Notes: generated by a model from the sequence alone, not told the origin. A stretch of DNA of 37,649 nucleotides from Ignavibacteriaceae bacterium (GCA_013360295.1 JABWCL010000036.1:1-37649), one strand, 5' to 3'. Positions 15,314-24,009 are shown, numbered from the stretch's first letter. A program made the numbers and translations.

Positions 15314-17500
15314 ATGTTGAAAAGGTTCTCAGGCTATTTACTGATAATTCTCCTGGTGATAAATTTTTCTGCCGAGGCGCAGAAAAGAAACCTTGAGGTA
15401 GACACCATCTTTGCTAACCGCGCGCTTATGGGCAAATCGCTAATGGGCACAAAATGGATGGCAGGCAGCAATGCATTCAGTTATATGAAATTTGATCCGG
15501 CTAAAAAAGGAATGGTGATCTATAAATATGACATCGCTTCAGGTAAAGACGAAATTATCGTTACTCCCGATGACCTCAAACTTGAAGGAGAAGACAGCCC
15601 GGTTACCCTTCAGAATTATGAGTGGTCGGCTGATAACAAACTTATCCTTATAACCGGGACCGTCCCCGCGAGAAGGACTAAATCAGGCGGCAGTTTCTTT
15701 ATTTATGATACCGAAAAGAAGAAGATCATCCGCCAGGTTTCTTCTGAAAAGGACCAGGTAAATATTCATTTCTCACCCGACGGCAAGAAGGTATCGTTTG
15801 TAAGGGGAAACGACCTTTACGTTTATCATATAGACACTGATAAAGAAGTGCGGCTGACATACGACGGCAGCGATGTAATCCTTAATGGTCTCTTCGACTG
15901 GGTCTATGAAGAAGAGTTTTCCATCATTCAGGCTTATGAGTGGTCTGATGACGGTAAAAATATTGCTTTCTGGAAATTAGACCAGTCACTGGTGCCCGAA
16001 ATCAAGATCCAGAAATGGGATTCACTCTATCTCAACTTCATTGATATGCGTTATCCTAAAGCCGGCGCGGTAAACTCGACTGTCGGGATCGGAGTTGGAA
16101 ATGCCGAAACCGGTAAAGTGACATATCTTGACCTCGGTACAGAAAAGGATATCTATATCCCAAGAATAAATTTCACTGCTGACCCTTCAAAACTTATGGT
16201 ACAGAGGCTCAACAGGCTCCAGAATAAACTTGAACTCATCGTCTACGGGGTTGACAATCCTTCAGGTAAGGTAATTTATACCGAGAGCGATTCTTGCTGG
16301 GTTGACGTGACAGACGACCTTATATTCTTAAAGAAAGATAATTCATTTATCTGGACTTCAGAGCAGGACGGCTTTAAGCATATCTATCATATCTCTGCCG
16401 AAGGGAAAATATTAAACCAGGTCACAAAAGGTAACTGGGAAGTTGGAGATGTATTGGGCGTTGATGAGAAAAACGGACTGATATATTACACTTCGCTTGA
16501 GAGAGGAGCAATTTATAAAGACCTCTACTCAGTGACTCTGAACGGTAAAACAAAAAAACTGCTCACTCCTGAAAAGGGAATGAACTCCGTGAACTTCGCT
16601 CCGGATTTCACTTACTATATCAACAGGTATTCCAATATCAATACACTCCCCGCGACTACTATCCATAAAGTAAACGGAGAGAAAGTCAGGGATTACTATG
16701 CTTCGGATATGTCAGTATATGATAATTACAATTTACCAAAAGCTGAATTCCTTACATTCATCACTAGTGACGGCGTTTCACTGAATGCATATATGATAAA
16801 ACCGACAAATTTCGATCCTTCGAAAAAATATCCTGTTCTGGTCTATAATTACAGCGGTCCCGGTTCGCAAAGTGTTCTCGATGCCTGGGGAGGATTCAAC
16901 GGTTTGTGGCACGCAGTCCTCGCGGATAAGGGATACCTCATTTTTGTAGTTGACGGGCGCGGAACCGGAGGCAGAGGGAAAACTTTCAAAAATATTGTAT
17001 ATAAAAATTTAGGTTACTGGGAAGCGAACGACCAGATAGAGGGAGCAAAATACCTCTCCTCCCTCTCTTTTGTGGATAAAGACCGTATCGGCATCTGGGG
17101 ATGGAGTTACGGAGGCTATATGTCAGCCCTGACTTTATTAAAGGGCGCTGACTACTTCAAGGCTGCGGTTTCTGTCGCCCCGGTAATTCACTGGAAGTTC
17201 TACGATACAATTTACACCGAGAGGTTTATGTCCCTCCCTCAGCTTAATCCCGAGGGTTACGAAAACAGTTCAGTGCTTAAATATACTGATAAACTGAAAG
17301 GGAAACTGCTCCTGGTTCACGGCACTGCCGATGATAACGTTCATTTCCAGAACGCGGTAGCCCTTGCGCACAAACTGATCAATGAGAACAGGCAGTTCGA
17401 GACAATGTATTACCCGGAAAGAGATCACGGGATAAGCGGCGGCAAGGCAAGGCAGCACGTTATGACGCTGATAGCCAACTTCGTTCTCGAAAATTTATAG
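15314..17500 (+). CDS. Dipeptidyl peptidase IV (S9B prolyl oligopeptidase family)
   Basis: An exported serine peptidase that removes N-terminal dipeptides, usually ending in Pro or Ala. The 728-residue protein has a signal peptide (MLKRFSGYLLIILLVINFSAEAQ-type, residues 1-24). An eight-bladed beta-propeller follows (about 40-470), with DWVYEEEFS carrying the paired glutamates that hold the substrate amino end. The C-terminal alpha/beta-hydrolase domain has the triad Ser598 (GWSYGGY), Asp673 (HGTADDNVH) and His705 (ERDHGI), all in the expected spacing. The start at 15314 is preferred over 15299 because AAAGGA precedes it and the signal peptide then begins cleanly. It probably acts in the periplasm in peptide use. 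Confidence 0.95.
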   Translation: MLKRFSGYLLIILLVINFSAEAQKRNLEVDTIFANRALMGKSLMGTKWMAGSNAFSYMKFDPAKKGMVIYKYDIASGKDEIIVTPDDLKLEGEDSPVTLQNYEWSADNKLILITGTVPARRTKSGGSFFIYDTEKKKIIRQVSSEKDQVNIHFSPDGKKVSFVRGNDLYVYHIDTDKEVRLTYDGSDVILNGLFDWVYEEEFSIIQAYEWSDDGKNIAFWKLDQSLVPEIKIQKWDSLYLNFIDMRYPKAGAVNSTVGIGVGNAETGKVTYLDLGTEKDIYIPRINFTADPSKLMVQRLNRLQNKLELIVYGVDNPSGKVIYTESDSCWVDVTDDLIFLKKDNSFIWTSEQDGFKHIYHISAEGKILNQVTKGNWEVGDVLGVDEKNGLIYYTSLERGAIYKDLYSVTLNGKTKKLLTPEKGMNSVNFAPDFTYYINRYSNINTLPATTIHKVNGEKVRDYYASDMSVYDNYNLPKAEFLTFITSDGVSLNAYMIKPTNFDPSKKYPVLVYNYSGPGSQSVLDAWGGFNGLWHAVLADKGYLIFVVDGRGTGGRGKTFKNIVYKNLGYWEANDQIEGAKYLSSLSFVDKDRIGIWGWSYGGYMSALTLLKGADYFKAAVSVAPVIHWKFYDTIYTERFMSLPQLNPEGYENSSVLKYTDKLKGKLLLVHGTADDNVHFQNAVALAHKLINENRQFETMYYPERDHGISGGKARQHVMTLIANFVLENL

Positions 17501-17574
17501 TAACTTAATGAAACGATTATAAGATTTTAATTGTTTTTTTATTAGATTTGTTTTTTTGAATCAATTAGGAGTAT

Positions 17575-17895
17575 ATGAGGCATACTATTAAACATGGAAA
17601 GGTGGCTGCACACCCTGTAACAAGGGGTGTCTTTCTTACTTTGGGGTTTATATCAGCCCTGATCGGACTTAGCGGACTTGTTCTCCCCTTCGTTCCGGGT
17701 GTGTTATTTATGATAATCGCCGCTTATTTCTTCGCGCGGAGTTCGGAGAAATTTCATCAGTGGCTTTTAAATAATAAATATTTTGGCCATCATTTAACAG
17801 CATTCGCTAACGGCGCCAAGATGCCCACACGCGCCAAAGTAATGACTGTGCTTATCATCGCAATTTCTATCACGATCGGAATTTTATTTTTCTGA
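17575..17895 (+). CDS. DUF454 (YbaN-like) inner membrane protein
   Basis: A 106-residue protein matching the DUF454 family: TRGVFLTLGFISALIGLSGLVLPFVPGVLF (two near-continuous helices, residues about 17-52), the conserved FARSSEKFHQWLLNNKYFGHHL segment (about 53-75), and a final helix (KVMTVLIIAISITIGILFF, 87-105). Function unknown. The gene is preceded by AGGAG and ends just before a bidirectional terminator shared with tpiA. Confidence 0.9.
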   Translation: MRHTIKHGKVAAHPVTRGVFLTLGFISALIGLSGLVLPFVPGVLFMIIAAYFFARSSEKFHQWLLNNKYFGHHLTAFANGAKMPTRAKVMTVLIIAISITIGILFF

Positions 17896-17912
17896 TTGAG
17901 TTTTTAGGTTAT

Positions 17913-17945
17913 AAAAAAACCGGTCTTCCGACCGGTTTTTTTTTG
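17913..17945. terminator. Bidirectional terminator between DUF454 gene and tpiA
   Basis: Stem CCGGTC (17920-17925) with GACCGG (17930-17935), loop TTCC, extended by A7 on one side and T9 on the other so that it works on both strands. The two genes converge here. Confidence 0.9.
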
Positions 17946-17971
17946 CTCAAAAATAATGGGGTTATTGATTC

Positions 17972-18727
17972 TTAACAGGCGCTGATGATTCCCGCGAATG
18001 AATCTGCTTTCAAGCAGGCACCGCCAACAAGCGCTCCGTCAATATCAGGCTGAGAAAGAAGTTCTTTCGCGTTGTCCGGTTTCACGCTCCCGCCGTACTG
18101 TATCACGATTTCTTTAGCATTCACAGAAGGATAATTTTCTTTAATCCATCCGCGGATAAAAGCGTGGACTTCCTGAGCCTGCTCCGGTGTGGCAACTTTA
18201 CCGGTGCCGATTGCCCAGACAGGCTCGTAAGCTATGATGGTCTTTTCAAGTTCCGCGGGAGAAACATCCTTCAGTCCTCCTGACAACTGTGTCCTGATAA
18301 CATCAAACGTGATCCCTTTTTCCCTTTCCTCAAGAGTCTCACCGATACAGAAGATCGGCAGCAATCCGGATGAGTGCGCTTTTTTAACTTTTTTGTTGAT
18401 CGTTTCATCAGATTCTTTGAATATAGTTCTCCGTTCGCTGTGCCCTAGTATCACATACCTGCATCCCACGCTCTTCAGCATCGCCGCGGAAATTTCTCCT
18501 GTATAAGCGCCTGAATCTTCAAAATACATATTCTGCGCGCCCAGCCCTATCGGGCTGTCTTTCAAAAGAGTGTATGCGGTTTCGAGCGAAGTGAAGGGGG
18601 GACATACTATCGCCTCAGCCCCGTTATTTATATTCTTTAACGCTTCCTTTATTCCTGATATAAGTTTTACGGTTTCCGGAATATCCATATTCATTTTCCA
18701 GTTTCCGGCTATTACTTTCTTTGACAT
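17972..18727 (-). CDS. tpiA: Triosephosphate isomerase
   Basis: Interconverts dihydroxyacetone phosphate and glyceraldehyde 3-phosphate in glycolysis and gluconeogenesis; cytoplasmic TIM barrel, normally a dimer. The 251 residues match the family length. Catalytic residues are all visible: Asn9 and Lys11 in AGNWKMN, His96 in ILGHSERR, and Glu168 in AYEPVWAIGTG. The phosphate-binding QYGGSVKPDN and GALVGGACL near the C-terminus are also present. Monocistronic on the minus strand, between terminators at 17913 and 18771. Confidence 0.97.
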   Translation of the reverse strand: MSKKVIAGNWKMNMDIPETVKLISGIKEALKNINNGAEAIVCPPFTSLETAYTLLKDSPIGLGAQNMYFEDSGAYTGEISAAMLKSVGCRYVILGHSERRTIFKESDETINKKVKKAHSSGLLPIFCIGETLEEREKGITFDVIRTQLSGGLKDVSPAELEKTIIAYEPVWAIGTGKVATPEQAQEVHAFIRGWIKENYPSVNAKEIVIQYGGSVKPDNAKELLSQPDIDGALVGGACLKADSFAGIISAC

Positions 18728-18770
18728 CTATTCTCCGAGTTATAATAATTAAATAAGTTACCTTTAAAAT

Positions 18771-18799
18771 AAAAAAATCGCAGAGAACTGCGATTTTTT
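18771..18799 (-). terminator. Terminator of rpmB
   Basis: 11-bp stem AAAAATCGCAG (18773-18783) with CTGCGATTTTT (18788-18798), loop AGAA, T-run on the minus strand. It lies about 27 nt past the L28 stop. Confidence 0.88.
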
Positions 18800-18825
18800 A
18801 AATTTCTTCAACTGAACAAACTGTA

Positions 18826-19065
18826 TTAATGAACGTGTGCTTTTTTGTGCACGATAGCGCTCGCTAATTCCGCTGTACCGTTCTTTGCAATGGTCTTTAA
18901 TGCTTTCGCGCTCAGCTTAACAGTTACGAATTTGTTTAATTCCTGGACCCAGATTCTCTTCTTCTGTAAGTTCGGAAGAAATCTTCTCTTTGTCCTGTTG
19001 TTAGCGTGCGATACATTATGCCCATACATTGGTTTTGTTCCGCTTAATTCACATTGTCTGGCCAT
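18826..19065 (-). CDS. rpmB: 50S ribosomal protein L28
   Basis: A 79-residue basic protein of the large ribosomal subunit. Family features: [23 protein letters not shown] at the start, [15 protein letters not shown] in the middle and the [13 protein letters not shown] segment. Only Cys5 is present rather than the paired zinc-ligand cysteines of some L28 types. It stands alone on the minus strand with its own terminator; L33, often encoded next to it, is not in the neighbouring sequence. Confidence 0.97.
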   Translation of the reverse strand: MARQCELSGTKPMYGHNVSHANNRTKRRFLPNLQKKRIWVQELNKFVTVKLSAKALKTIAKNGTAELASAIVHKKAHVH

Positions 19066-19324
19066 TGTTTCCTCAAAATTGAAAATTAACTAAACTCTTA
19101 ATATACCTAATCTGCCTTATAAAAAAAAGGGGGCAGCAAAAAAAATTCCGGGGAAAAAACAAAATCCCTCATTTTGTGTAAAAATCGTGATTTTCTGCAT
19201 AACCGGGGGTAAAAATCCTTCATTTCTTCAGATTTTCGTGGACATTGACTCAGGATTTTTATATATTTCCTCAGGCACAGTTCTTAATATTTTACCACTA
19301 AAACAATAAATAAAGAGGCATTCT
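19066..19324. promoter_or_regulatory. Divergent control region between rpmB and the yciO-like gene
   Basis: About 260 bp without a gene, AT-rich, serving as promoter region in both directions. It contains a symmetric AAAATCGTGATTTT (19181-19194), which could be an operator or a small hairpin, and a second AAAAATCC..CATTTC-type stretch (19211-19228) resembling AAAATCCCTCATTTT at 19160-19175. I cannot place promoter boxes with confidence. Confidence 0.35.
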
Positions 19325-19939
19325 ATGGAATACTATGAGCTTCACCCGACCACTCCACAGACGAGGTTCATCAATAAGGCTGTCGAGGTATTGAAAAACG
19401 GCGGCGTTATTATCTATCCGACTGATACTGTCTACGGGATCGGATGCGATATTTTTAACAAGGAAGCGCTCGAACGTATATTCAGAATTAAAAATGATGA
19501 TATGACAAAGCTTTTTAGTTTTGTATGCTCCGACCTGAAGGATATTTCAAATTACGCGAAAGTATCGGATTATGCGTACCGTATGATGAAACGCCTTTTA
19601 CCTGGCCCGTATACTTTCGTTTTGCAGGCAGCAAAAGAGGTTCCGAAAAAGCTTTGGACCAAAAGAAAGACGGTTGGAATCAGAGTCCCCGATCATCCGG
19701 TGGCGCTCACTCTTGTTAAAGAATTGGGTAATCCCATTATCAGCACTAGTGTTACAAACCGCCTCGGCGCGGTCCTTTCTGATCCGGAAGAAATCAAACA
19801 TATGTTCGATTCCCAGATTGACCTTATGCTGGCATCAGGATTTTTGCCTAACGAAAAATCGAGCATTATTGACCTCAGCGATGAAACACCCGAAATCATT
19901 CGCGTCGGCGCGGGTGATGTAAGTATGTTTGTTTCTTAA
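19325..19939 (+). CDS. YciO/Sua5/YrdC-family protein (L-threonylcarbamoyladenylate synthase fold)
   Basis: A 204-residue protein of the YrdC fold. Sua5/TsaC members make threonylcarbamoyl-AMP for the t6A modification of tRNA; the role of the YciO branch is less clear. It resembles E. coli YciO along its length: HPTTPQTRFINKAVEVLKNGGVIIYPTDTVYGIGCD, RIKNDDMTKLFSFVCSDL, KRLLPGPYTFVLQAAKEVPKKL, KTVGIRVPDHP, and the final EIIRVGAGDV. The region that in TsaC reads like KxRPxxxP is replaced here, as in YciO. It does keep STSVTN, close to the STSAN of true Sua5. No C-terminal Sua5 domain. Whether it makes t6A precursor is open. Confidence 0.88.
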   Translation: MEYYELHPTTPQTRFINKAVEVLKNGGVIIYPTDTVYGIGCDIFNKEALERIFRIKNDDMTKLFSFVCSDLKDISNYAKVSDYAYRMMKRLLPGPYTFVLQAAKEVPKKLWTKRKTVGIRVPDHPVALTLVKELGNPIISTSVTNRLGAVLSDPEEIKHMFDSQIDLMLASGFLPNEKSSIIDLSDETPEIIRVGAGDVSMFVS

Positions 19940-19957
19940 TTTTCCCCTCCCCCCTTT

Positions 19958-19985
19958 AAAAAACCGGGTTTCACCCGGTTTTTTT
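19958..19985. terminator. Bidirectional terminator overlapping the end of the SDR gene
   Basis: Stem AAAAAACCGGGT (19958-19969), loop TTC, ACCCGGTTTTTT (19973-19984). It serves the plus-strand YciO-like gene and the minus-strand operon. The SDR stop codon (19971-19973) and its last codons lie inside the hairpin. Confidence 0.9.
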
Positions 19986-20747
19986 ATTTATAAAATTGCT
20001 CGATGCCTGGGCGATCGGAGTCATAATGATCTGGTTAATGTTTACGTGCCACGGGCGTGAAGCAGCAAAAAGAACTGTCTCTGCTACATCATCGGGGGTG
20101 AGAGGCATAAGTCCCTTATAAACATTCTCCGCCCTCGCGGGATCCTCAGGAAATCTTACTTTACTGAAATTTGTCTCCACCATACCGGGATCGACTGAAG
20201 TTACTTTCACGAATTTATCAAGTACATCAACCCTCGTTGATTGCGCCAGCGCCTTTACAGCAAACTTCGTGGCGCAGTATACACTTCCACCCGGATAAAC
20301 ATCGTGCCCGGCGGTTGATCCGATATAAATAACGTGCCCCTTCTGCCGCTCTGCCATACCCGGAAGAATCTCGCGCAAAACGAACAATACTCCTTTTATG
20401 TTAGTATCTATCGTCTCTTCCCAGTCTTCAACTTTCCCTTCGTGAATTTTATCAAGCCCGCGGGTCATCCCGGCATTGTTAATGAGTATATCTACCGGTT
20501 TCAGGCTGCTGTCAAGTGATGCAACCGCTGATTTCACGCTATTATAGTCGCGGACATCCATCTGCAGTGTAACTGCCTCGGTGCCGAACTCTTTCTTCAG
20601 TTCTACAGCGATTGACTTTAATATATCTATCCTCCTCGCGGTCAAGATAAGCCTAGCGCCTTCCCTGGCGAACACTTTCGCGCAGCTTAAACCGATTCCG
20701 GAAGTAGCGCCTGTAATTAATACTATCTTTCCTTTTATCTGTTCCAT
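19971..20747 (-). CDS. Short-chain dehydrogenase/reductase (YdfG-like)
   Basis: A 258-residue NAD(P)-dependent oxidoreductase of the classical SDR family. The Rossmann nucleotide site TGATSGIG is at 13-20 and NNAG at 90-93. Catalytic residues Ser144, Tyr157 and Lys161 (YCATK) are present, with Asn116 in DTNIKG. An Arg-Arg pair after the second strand (TARRID, 36-41) suggests NADPH. The sequence resembles YdfG-type 3-hydroxy acid or serine dehydrogenases, but the substrate is not certain. It is the last gene of the minus-strand operon, 8 nt behind the membrane protein gene, and its final codons form part of the terminator. Confidence 0.92.
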   Translation of the reverse strand: MEQIKGKIVLITGATSGIGLSCAKVFAREGARLILTARRIDILKSIAVELKKEFGTEAVTLQMDVRDYNSVKSAVASLDSSLKPVDILINNAGMTRGLDKIHEGKVEDWEETIDTNIKGVLFVLREILPGMAERQKGHVIYIGSTAGHDVYPGGSVYCATKFAVKALAQSTRVDVLDKFVKVTSVDPGMVETNFSKVRFPEDPARAENVYKGLMPLTPDDVAETVLFAASRPWHVNINQIIMTPIAQASSNFINKKTG

Positions 20748-20755
20748 TATTTTCT

Positions 20756-21307
20756 CTAATTGTTTTCTGACATATACTTTTTAACTCGTGTATTTACAAT
20801 CCCCAGATACAAAAAATTCACCGCCATTACTCCCAGCCCTGTTAATAACCTCGCCTCAAGATCAGGATTGTGCACCTGCAGATAACTGAACCACTTATCA
20901 CTTACGTTTACTTTCACCAGCAGAACGATTATTCCCCTCAGCATAAGTATGATCAGGTAAAGATTAGCCAGCAGATGAAATACCAGGACGGGTACCCGCC
21001 TCGCAAATGAACTTTTTTCATTGGCTGTAAGCGCAGAAAGCTCAATGAAGAGCATTACTACGGGGATGAACGCGTTCAGAAGAAACAGGTCGGTGTAAAC
21101 ACTTTTACCCGTCAGCTCAAAATTATACCCAAGATAATAAAGATTAAATCCCAACTGAACATCAATACCGGGGAATAGACTCAGGATAAGTTTCACAAGC
21201 AGGGCTTCAATGAATGCGATGCAAATATAAAAACTCACAGCACCTGTAAGTACCGGAATGAGTTTTTCCTTCGTGTTCTTCTTTTTCGGGAGCGGTTTTC
21301 TGGTCAT
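20756..21307 (-). CDS. Multi-pass membrane protein of unknown function
   Basis: A 183-residue protein with a basic, lysine-rich start (RKPLPKKKNTKEK) and four hydrophobic helices at about 17-45, 72-92, 106-132 and 155-172, predicting an inner membrane protein. No family recognised. It begins 4 nt after the GyrI-like gene and ends 8 nt before the SDR gene, so it is cotranscribed with them. Confidence 0.78.
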   Translation of the reverse strand: MTRKPLPKKKNTKEKLIPVLTGAVSFYICIAFIEALLVKLILSLFPGIDVQLGFNLYYLGYNFELTGKSVYTDLFLLNAFIPVVMLFIELSALTANEKSSFARRVPVLVFHLLANLYLIILMLRGIIVLLVKVNVSDKWFSYLQVHNPDLEARLLTGLGVMAVNFLYLGIVNTRVKKYMSENN

Positions 21308-21311
21308 TTAT

Positions 21312-21926
21312 TTAACTGATCGAAAAGGGCTGGCGGATAATGGTTCGTAATTTTTCAGGCGGTGTTTTCCTCGCGTCGCTTAAATAAATTTCGTGATGCA
21401 AGCTGGTTCTTGTACATCCGAGCGATTCGATATATTTATGCATCTCGGCAATCACAGGGCCTTCGTCTTTATAAGCGCCTATATATAAAACCTGTATGCT
21501 TCTTCCCTCTTTATATGTTTCAAAGCGTATAATTCCGGAGACATCTTTTTTCTTCTTTTCCGAATACTTTTTTACGGCGGCATTAAAATGATCCTTCGTC
21601 ACAAACTCCGGCTGATGAATCATCACAGTCCATTTCCAGTCTTTTTTATTTCCTGTGATAAAGCTGGCCATATCATCCGCCCACCACAATCCTTCCAGCG
21701 GCATCACTTTATAATCTTTGGATAATTCAGCTTTAATCATAAATTTTAACGTAAACGAAACGCCGTACATTATCTCCACCGCGTTCATAAAGCTTTCGGA
21801 AGTATTGGGGTCACCTTCTCCGTCTATCATCAGAAAATTAAATGCTGGTACTATCACCTCTTGCATCGCTCCTTTGGGAGGATTATAAAACTGCTTCAGC
21901 TGTTTTGTTAAATCGAGTTTGTCCAT
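21312..21926 (-). CDS. GyrI-like small-molecule-binding domain protein
   Basis: A 204-residue protein resembling the GyrI-like (SOUL/BRE-type) ligand-binding family of about 200-210 residues: start KLDLTKQLKQFYNPPKG, then VPAFNFLMIDGEGDPN, PLEGLWW, and the end LHHEIYLSDARKTPPEKLRTIIRQP. Members of this type, free of a DNA-binding domain, bind small organic molecules and some hydrolyse them; the ligand here is unknown. The open frame runs up to 21971, but the ATG at 21926 fits the family start and removes a 29-nt overlap with the YfiT gene. Next to YfiT/DinB it suggests detoxification of small electrophiles, by inference. Confidence 0.85.
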   Translation of the reverse strand: MDKLDLTKQLKQFYNPPKGAMQEVIVPAFNFLMIDGEGDPNTSESFMNAVEIMYGVSFTLKFMIKAELSKDYKVMPLEGLWWADDMASFITGNKKDWKWTVMIHQPEFVTKDHFNAAVKKYSEKKKKDVSGIIRFETYKEGRSIQVLYIGAYKDEGPVIAEMHKYIESLGCTRTSLHHEIYLSDARKTPPEKLRTIIRQPFSIS

Positions 21927-21942
21927 CTCTCGCGGATCCTGT

Positions 21943-22488
21943 TTATTTGACTGTCTCAAGGCATCGTTCAATATGCCCGATATGGTGTCTGAAGTGCCAG
22001 CTATAAAGGGCTGTCACCTGTTTGATAGTAAAGTGCTTTTTATTTTCGGGGTGATAAAATGATTTTTTGAGATCATCCTCGGAAAGGTTTTTCAGTATTT
22101 TAATAATTTTTCTATGGACAGCTTCAATTATCATCACGGAATCTGCCAGATCATCCGGTGTATATTCCGCGGTTTCAGCCCATTTGTTTTCCGCGTAAGG
22201 TTTTATTATAGGGACATCCTCAGTGAGCGCCAGTTTCATCCTTATGAGAAAATTCATATGGCTGTCTGATACGTGATGCACCACCTGTGCCATCGTCCAT
22301 CCGCCGGGACGGTAGCTTCGGTTCAGATCTGCTGCCGTGGCTGAGTCAACCAGTTTCTTTAATCTTTCCGGAAGCAGGCTAAAATCATTAATAAACCCGT
22401 TCATTTCTTCCGGAGAATAATCTTCCTTTCTCGAGAACTTCCCGGCTGGAAACCTGGCATCTTGTATATTTTTCTCTTCATCACTCAT
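21943..22488 (-). CDS. YfiT/DinB-superfamily metal-dependent enzyme
   Basis: A 181-residue four-helix-bundle protein of the DinB/YfiT superfamily, like Bacillus YfiT/BstA, the putative metal-dependent hydrolases or thiol transferases. The family pattern is close: RFPAGKF, LPERLKKLV, RPGGWTMAQVVHHVSDSHMN (60-79), LTEDVPIIKPYAENKWAE, and YSWHFRHHIGHIE (162-174). Likely metal ligands are among His71/His72, His165 and His169. Related enzymes attach bacillithiol to toxic compounds; whether this bacterium makes bacillithiol is not shown here. It lies 16 nt after the glycosyltransferase and 16 nt before the GyrI-like gene. Confidence 0.88.
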   Translation of the reverse strand: MSDEEKNIQDARFPAGKFSRKEDYSPEEMNGFINDFSLLPERLKKLVDSATAADLNRSYRPGGWTMAQVVHHVSDSHMNFLIRMKLALTEDVPIIKPYAENKWAETAEYTPDDLADSVMIIEAVHRKIIKILKNLSEDDLKKSFYHPENKKHFTIKQVTALYSWHFRHHIGHIERCLETVK

Positions 22489-22504
22489 AATATCTTGCCT
22501 TTAC

Positions 22505-23380
22505 TTATCTGCTGAATATTCGTTTTAATGGGTTCTTATGTATCGAAAGAAAGAATTTTCTGATTGCCTCCCTCCCCTCTTTTGACTCTTCTAAAGGTAT
22601 TCTTGTAATACCGCTGTAACTTTTTACAAAAGGGGTTTCAAACACCGATGTCTTCTTTACGTGTGTTCCGCTGGCGTCTGCTCCCTGATTATTTACAAAT
22701 GAAACCCCGGGATAAAGCGTAAGCATATTCCGGAGAAAAAGTGAAGCGTGCCATCTGACTGCCCAGGAATTGTTTTTCCCTTCGATCTGTTTCCTGAGCA
22801 TATTAGAGTAGGAATAAGCGCCGTTGTAATCAAAAGCGCTTTTCAGGCCTGAGTCTGAAATTTCATTAAGCAGTTTCTTACCATCAGCCTCGAAAAACTT
22901 CCAGGCCCTCTTCCACGTTGCCCATCCCCAGCAGTCGGCACCGCGAATGAAGAACGTTTCCGGAAGCTTTTCTTTCACAGGATAGATGTATCCGTGAACG
23001 CTTCCCACTCTTTCATCGCCCGCGTAAAGTTCAAGAGCATCATTCATAAAGTTCAGGAAGTGCGGGGAAAGAATAAGATCGTCTTCAAGAATAATCAGAC
23101 GGTCATAAGTTGCGAAAAGCTGATTTAATCCATTTATTATATTTTCTGCAAGTCCGAAGTTGGTTTCCCGGTTAAATACTGTCACGGATCTGAACCCCTC
23201 CACACCCATAATATATTTTCTCAAGGCCTCAACTTTTTCCTCCGAACCAGGCTTTGGCCCGTCAGAGAAAATAAACAGGTCGGTCCCGGCCGCCTCTCTG
23301 TTTCTCTTCAGCGATTCCAGCAGGTGCTGCACGTGCCCGATTCTGTTATAAACAAAAAGTACTGCCGGCGCGAAATTCAT
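22505..23380 (-). CDS. Family 2 glycosyltransferase
   Basis: A 291-residue GT-A-fold glycosyltransferase that probably transfers a sugar from a nucleotide donor to a surface polysaccharide or lipid. VLFVYNRIGHVQHLLESL starts the donor-binding domain; LFIFSDGPK, NRETNFGLAENIINGL and IILEDDLILSPHFLNFMN (the EDD taking the DxD metal-binding role, near residue 98) follow. RGADCWGWATWKRAW near 145-160 is typical of the HlpA-like subgroup. No membrane helices. Its ATG overlaps the stop of the upstream methyltransferase (ATGA), indicating coupled translation. Confidence 0.88.
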   Translation of the reverse strand: MNFAPAVLFVYNRIGHVQHLLESLKRNREAAGTDLFIFSDGPKPGSEEKVEALRKYIMGVEGFRSVTVFNRETNFGLAENIINGLNQLFATYDRLIILEDDLILSPHFLNFMNDALELYAGDERVGSVHGYIYPVKEKLPETFFIRGADCWGWATWKRAWKFFEADGKKLLNEISDSGLKSAFDYNGAYSYSNMLRKQIEGKNNSWAVRWHASLFLRNMLTLYPGVSFVNNQGADASGTHVKKTSVFETPFVKSYSGITRIPLEESKEGREAIRKFFLSIHKNPLKRIFSR

Positions 23381-24009
23381 TTTGACAATGAAAAATCTAT
23401 GATAAGAGAAGTGTAAACAGGTTTCCCTGAAACATTGCGGTCATCATACTTAAAAGAACGGCTGATAAATCCGTTCCCGTCATCCTCATAACCCTGGTGG
23501 AATTCTCCGCTCTCATCCCAATATTCAACCGGGTGGGATTTAAACCCTTCGCGAGCGAAAAGTTCGGCAATTGATTTGTACGTAAAAAGATTTTTATGGT
23601 CGTCAGAACCGCAGCCGAGGCCGCCCGGTTTTACATTTTCTATATAATTAGTATCTGCATGGTAACCGTCAGGCACCGCAACCCGGAAGTTAAAATCATC
23701 GGCGGCAAATTCTTTTATATGCCTCAGCATCACAAGTATCTGTTCCTCTGTAAGGTGTTCGAGGACGTGCTCAGCCAGCATATTATTGATTTTGGTTTCC
23801 CTGAAGTAACGGAGAAAATCCTCCCGCTTCGTAAGATCAAGATACCATATATCAGTTTTGAACCAGCCCGGAAAATTTGTGGGTCCCGCGCCCACAATAA
23901 TCTTTATTCTGTCATTCTTTCTTTTATAAAATTGCCAAACCAAAAACTTCCACAACCGGATAAACGGGATTAAGCATCTGAAAACAAAAGCTTTGAATTT
24001 CTTTATCAT
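23377..24009 (-). CDS. SAM-dependent methyltransferase-like protein (COG4627 type)
   Basis: A 210-residue protein with features of the small predicted methyltransferases found in polysaccharide clusters: IIVGAGPTNFPGWFKTDI (a variant SAM-binding start), then LAEHVLEHLTEEQ, FRVAVPDGYHAD and the DDHKNLFTYKSIAELF segment. A basic, hydrophobic N-terminal stretch (IKKFKAFVFRCLIPFIRLWKFLVWQF) may bind the membrane. The frame extends to 24051, but the ATG at 24009 is preferred since it overlaps the stop of the previous gene by the usual ATGA. The acceptor is unknown. Confidence 0.8.
   Translation of the reverse strand: MIKKFKAFVFRCLIPFIRLWKFLVWQFYKRKNDRIKIIVGAGPTNFPGWFKTDIWYLDLTKREDFLRYFRETKINNMLAEHVLEHLTEEQILVMLRHIKEFAADDFNFRVAVPDGYHADTNYIENVKPGGLGCGSDDHKNLFTYKSIAELFAREGFKSHPVEYWDESGEFHQGYEDDGNGFISRSFKYDDRNVSGKPVYTSLIIDFSLSK

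Noticed and set aside
17543-17550. TAGATTTG as a Bacteroidota minus-7 element before the DUF454 gene
   Set aside because: It matches TAnnTTTG, but no TTG lies at a proper distance (nearest is 9 nt upstream) in a T-rich stretch, so I did not call it.
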